From: JANJWP01 sp964482035
GTDB lineage: Bacteria; Patescibacteriota; Gracilibacteria; BD1-5; UBA2023
DNA: 64,000 bases
Reading direction: 5' to 3'
Assembly: GCA_964482035.1 (NCBI GenBank)
Contig: CAYZVC010000001.1
Span: forward strand, 62,001-126,000
Shown here: in pieces, positions 63,020 through 64,000 of the stretch
Position numbering within the stretch: the stretch's first letter is position 1
Layout of the letters: every line of letters begins with the position of its first letter
Program-made: the position numbers and the translations under genes
Notes under the pieces: model-generated
What the model saw: only the letters and a program-made list of their open reading frames with translations
Told to the model about the DNA's origin: nothing
Database searches by the model: none

Positions 63020-64000
63020 ATGAAAAAAGCAACGCACCTTCTCGCCGTATGGGCGACGACCCTCTTCGTCTCGTTTCTCGCCTATTCCGCCCTCTCCGGC
63101 CCGATAGGCGACGACCTCGACTTCTTCTTCCTCTACAAGGTTTTCCGGGGGGCGCCTTCCGATAAGGTAGCCATCGTAAAAATCGACAACGCTTCTTTGG
63201 ACGAGTTGGAAAAAACCGATCTCAGGGTGTTGAATTTTTCAAAATCGGTTTTCGCCCGGCTCATAGAAAAGCTCGAATCCGACGGCGCTACCGCCATAGG
63301 GGTGGACGTCATATTCGCCAACCGTTCGGCCGACGAGGCGATCCTTGCCCAAACGCTCGAAAAATACCGCAACGTCGTCATCGGTGCCAAAATTTGAGTG
63401 AAGGGTTCGGGGGAAAGGGTGTTGCCCCTTGCCGCGTATTCCGGCGCCACTTGGGGCATGGTCGACGTGCTCTTCGACAAGAACGTCGTTTCCAAAATTC
63501 CCCCGTACGCCGAAGTTTCTTCGTGAAAAACCGCCGAATCGCTCGCGCTCGCCACGTATCGGGCGATGATCGGCGACTCCTCCCCGGCCTGAAAAATCCG
63601 CGACGGAAAATACGTAGTGAATCCGCTCCGTTCGATTCCGCTCAATTCCGACGGCGTGACGCTGATCCCGTTTTTCCGCGAACCCAAGACCTACCCCGCG
63701 TATTCGCTCGCGGACGTGCTTTCGTGAAAAGTTCCGGCAGGAACCTTCAAAGGCAAAGCGGTATTGGTGGGCGAATACGGCACTCTCATCCACGACGAGC
63801 ACTTCTCTCCGGCCGATCTCGGAAAGGCCATGCCGGGAGTCGAATTCCATGCGAATTTCCTGGACGCCCTCGTTACCGGACAGTTCCTCCGCTCGCTGAC
63901 CAAAACGGAAGCCGTTCTCGTCGCGGCCATCGCCGCCCTCGCGGGTTCCGCCGTGTTTCTGTTCGCTTCGGTTCCCGTTTCCGTCGCCTACGCTTTCGCT
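63020..64000 (+). CDS. CHASE2-domain membrane sensor, cut by the window edge (four UGA-Gly)
   Basis: 327 codons to the edge. N-terminal TM (about 6-26), a CHASE2 extracytoplasmic domain (VAIVKIDNASLDEL, IGVDVIFANRSADEAIL, FKGKAVLVGEYGTLIHDEHFSPADLGKAMPGVEFHANFLDALVTG), then the first of the downstream TM helices. TGA codons at 63395, 63524, 63590 and 63725. CHASE2 proteins usually continue with several TM helices and an adenylate/diguanylate cyclase, kinase or phosphatase; which one is not visible. Divergent from FecR/TSP3. Confidence 0.85.

Noticed and set aside
1..64000. UGA = tryptophan (code 4) as the explanation for in-frame TGA.
   Set aside because: The TGA positions align with conserved glycines (P-loops, GGCFWC, FGE, TSP3 Gly), not tryptophans, and UGG is used normally at Trp sites.
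1..64000. Widespread pseudogenes or sequencing errors instead of recoding.
   Set aside because: The interruptions are only TGA, never TAA/TAG, are in frame, and the flanking sequence remains fully conserved in essential genes.
1..64000. CRISPR array or insertion sequence.
   Set aside because: No regularly spaced repeats and no transposase-like gene or terminal inverted repeats were seen.

Overview
This window reads as a chromosomal stretch of a Patescibacteria (CPR) bacterium of the Gracilibacteria/Absconditabacteria type, the lineages that use genetic code 25 (UGA = glycine). The sequence itself supports this. Most genes contain in-frame TGA and end only in TAA or TAG, and the TGA codons fall on glycines that families conserve: the P-loops of TsaE (14034) and of a DnaC-like ATPase (29854), the glycine before the MsrA cysteine (34860), the FGE loop of a cNMP-binding protein (21608), the thrombospondin type 3 Ca-binding repeats (4119, 4359), and PRPP synthetase, APRT, pirin, Nudix and HrcA. 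Under the standard code these genes would all look broken. The base composition is GC-rich by eye, unusual for this code, and TGA is rare in conserved genes but dense in accessory ones.

Layout. 1-14.2 kb: end of a membrane protein gene, ftsK, a Ca-binding repeat surface protein, a giant DUF2339 membrane protein, hrcA, murA, a PrsW-like protease and tsaE. 14.2-19.2 kb: a seven-gene type IV pilus operon (PilN/PilO-like, PilC, four pilin-like proteins). 19.3-21.9 kb: a TPR-like protein, khpB/jag, tRNA-Ser, a cNMP-binding protein and tRNA-Ala. 21.9-26.5 kb: an AT-rich island inserted at the tRNA-Ala 3' end, flanked by 100-bp direct repeats, with UGA-rich small membrane proteins, a cysteine-protease-like protein, a phosphoesterase and a RhuM-Fic protein. 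Just outside it lies a ribbon-helix-helix/toxin pair. 27-45 kb: tex, a DnaC-like loader, an M50 protease operon, three small multi-TM proteins, an ArsR-DipZ-MsrBA redox operon, a MazG-APRT fusion with prs, a TrmB-type regulator and several lineage-specific proteins. 45-64 kb: a MazG-like protein, pirin, a reverse transcriptase next to a structured small RNA, ABC-F ATPase, lipoproteins, a DEAD-box helicase, a large papain-like protein, SanA-like protein, barstar, pgi, Nudix, O-antigen ligase-like protein, and a divergent FecR/CHASE2 pair running off the end.

Two gene populations are visible. Most genes lack a Shine-Dalgarno sequence, carry UGA-Gly and stop at TAA/TAG. About ten small genes instead have purine-rich Shine-Dalgarno sequences, often a TTGACA -35 box, and no internal UGA. 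Six of these ten end at TGA immediately before a rho-independent terminator, with no TAA/TAG before the hairpin. Either they came from standard-code bacteria or UGA still works as a stop in some contexts. This, the recoded tRNA island and the reverse transcriptase/RNA locus are the most interesting parts of the window.
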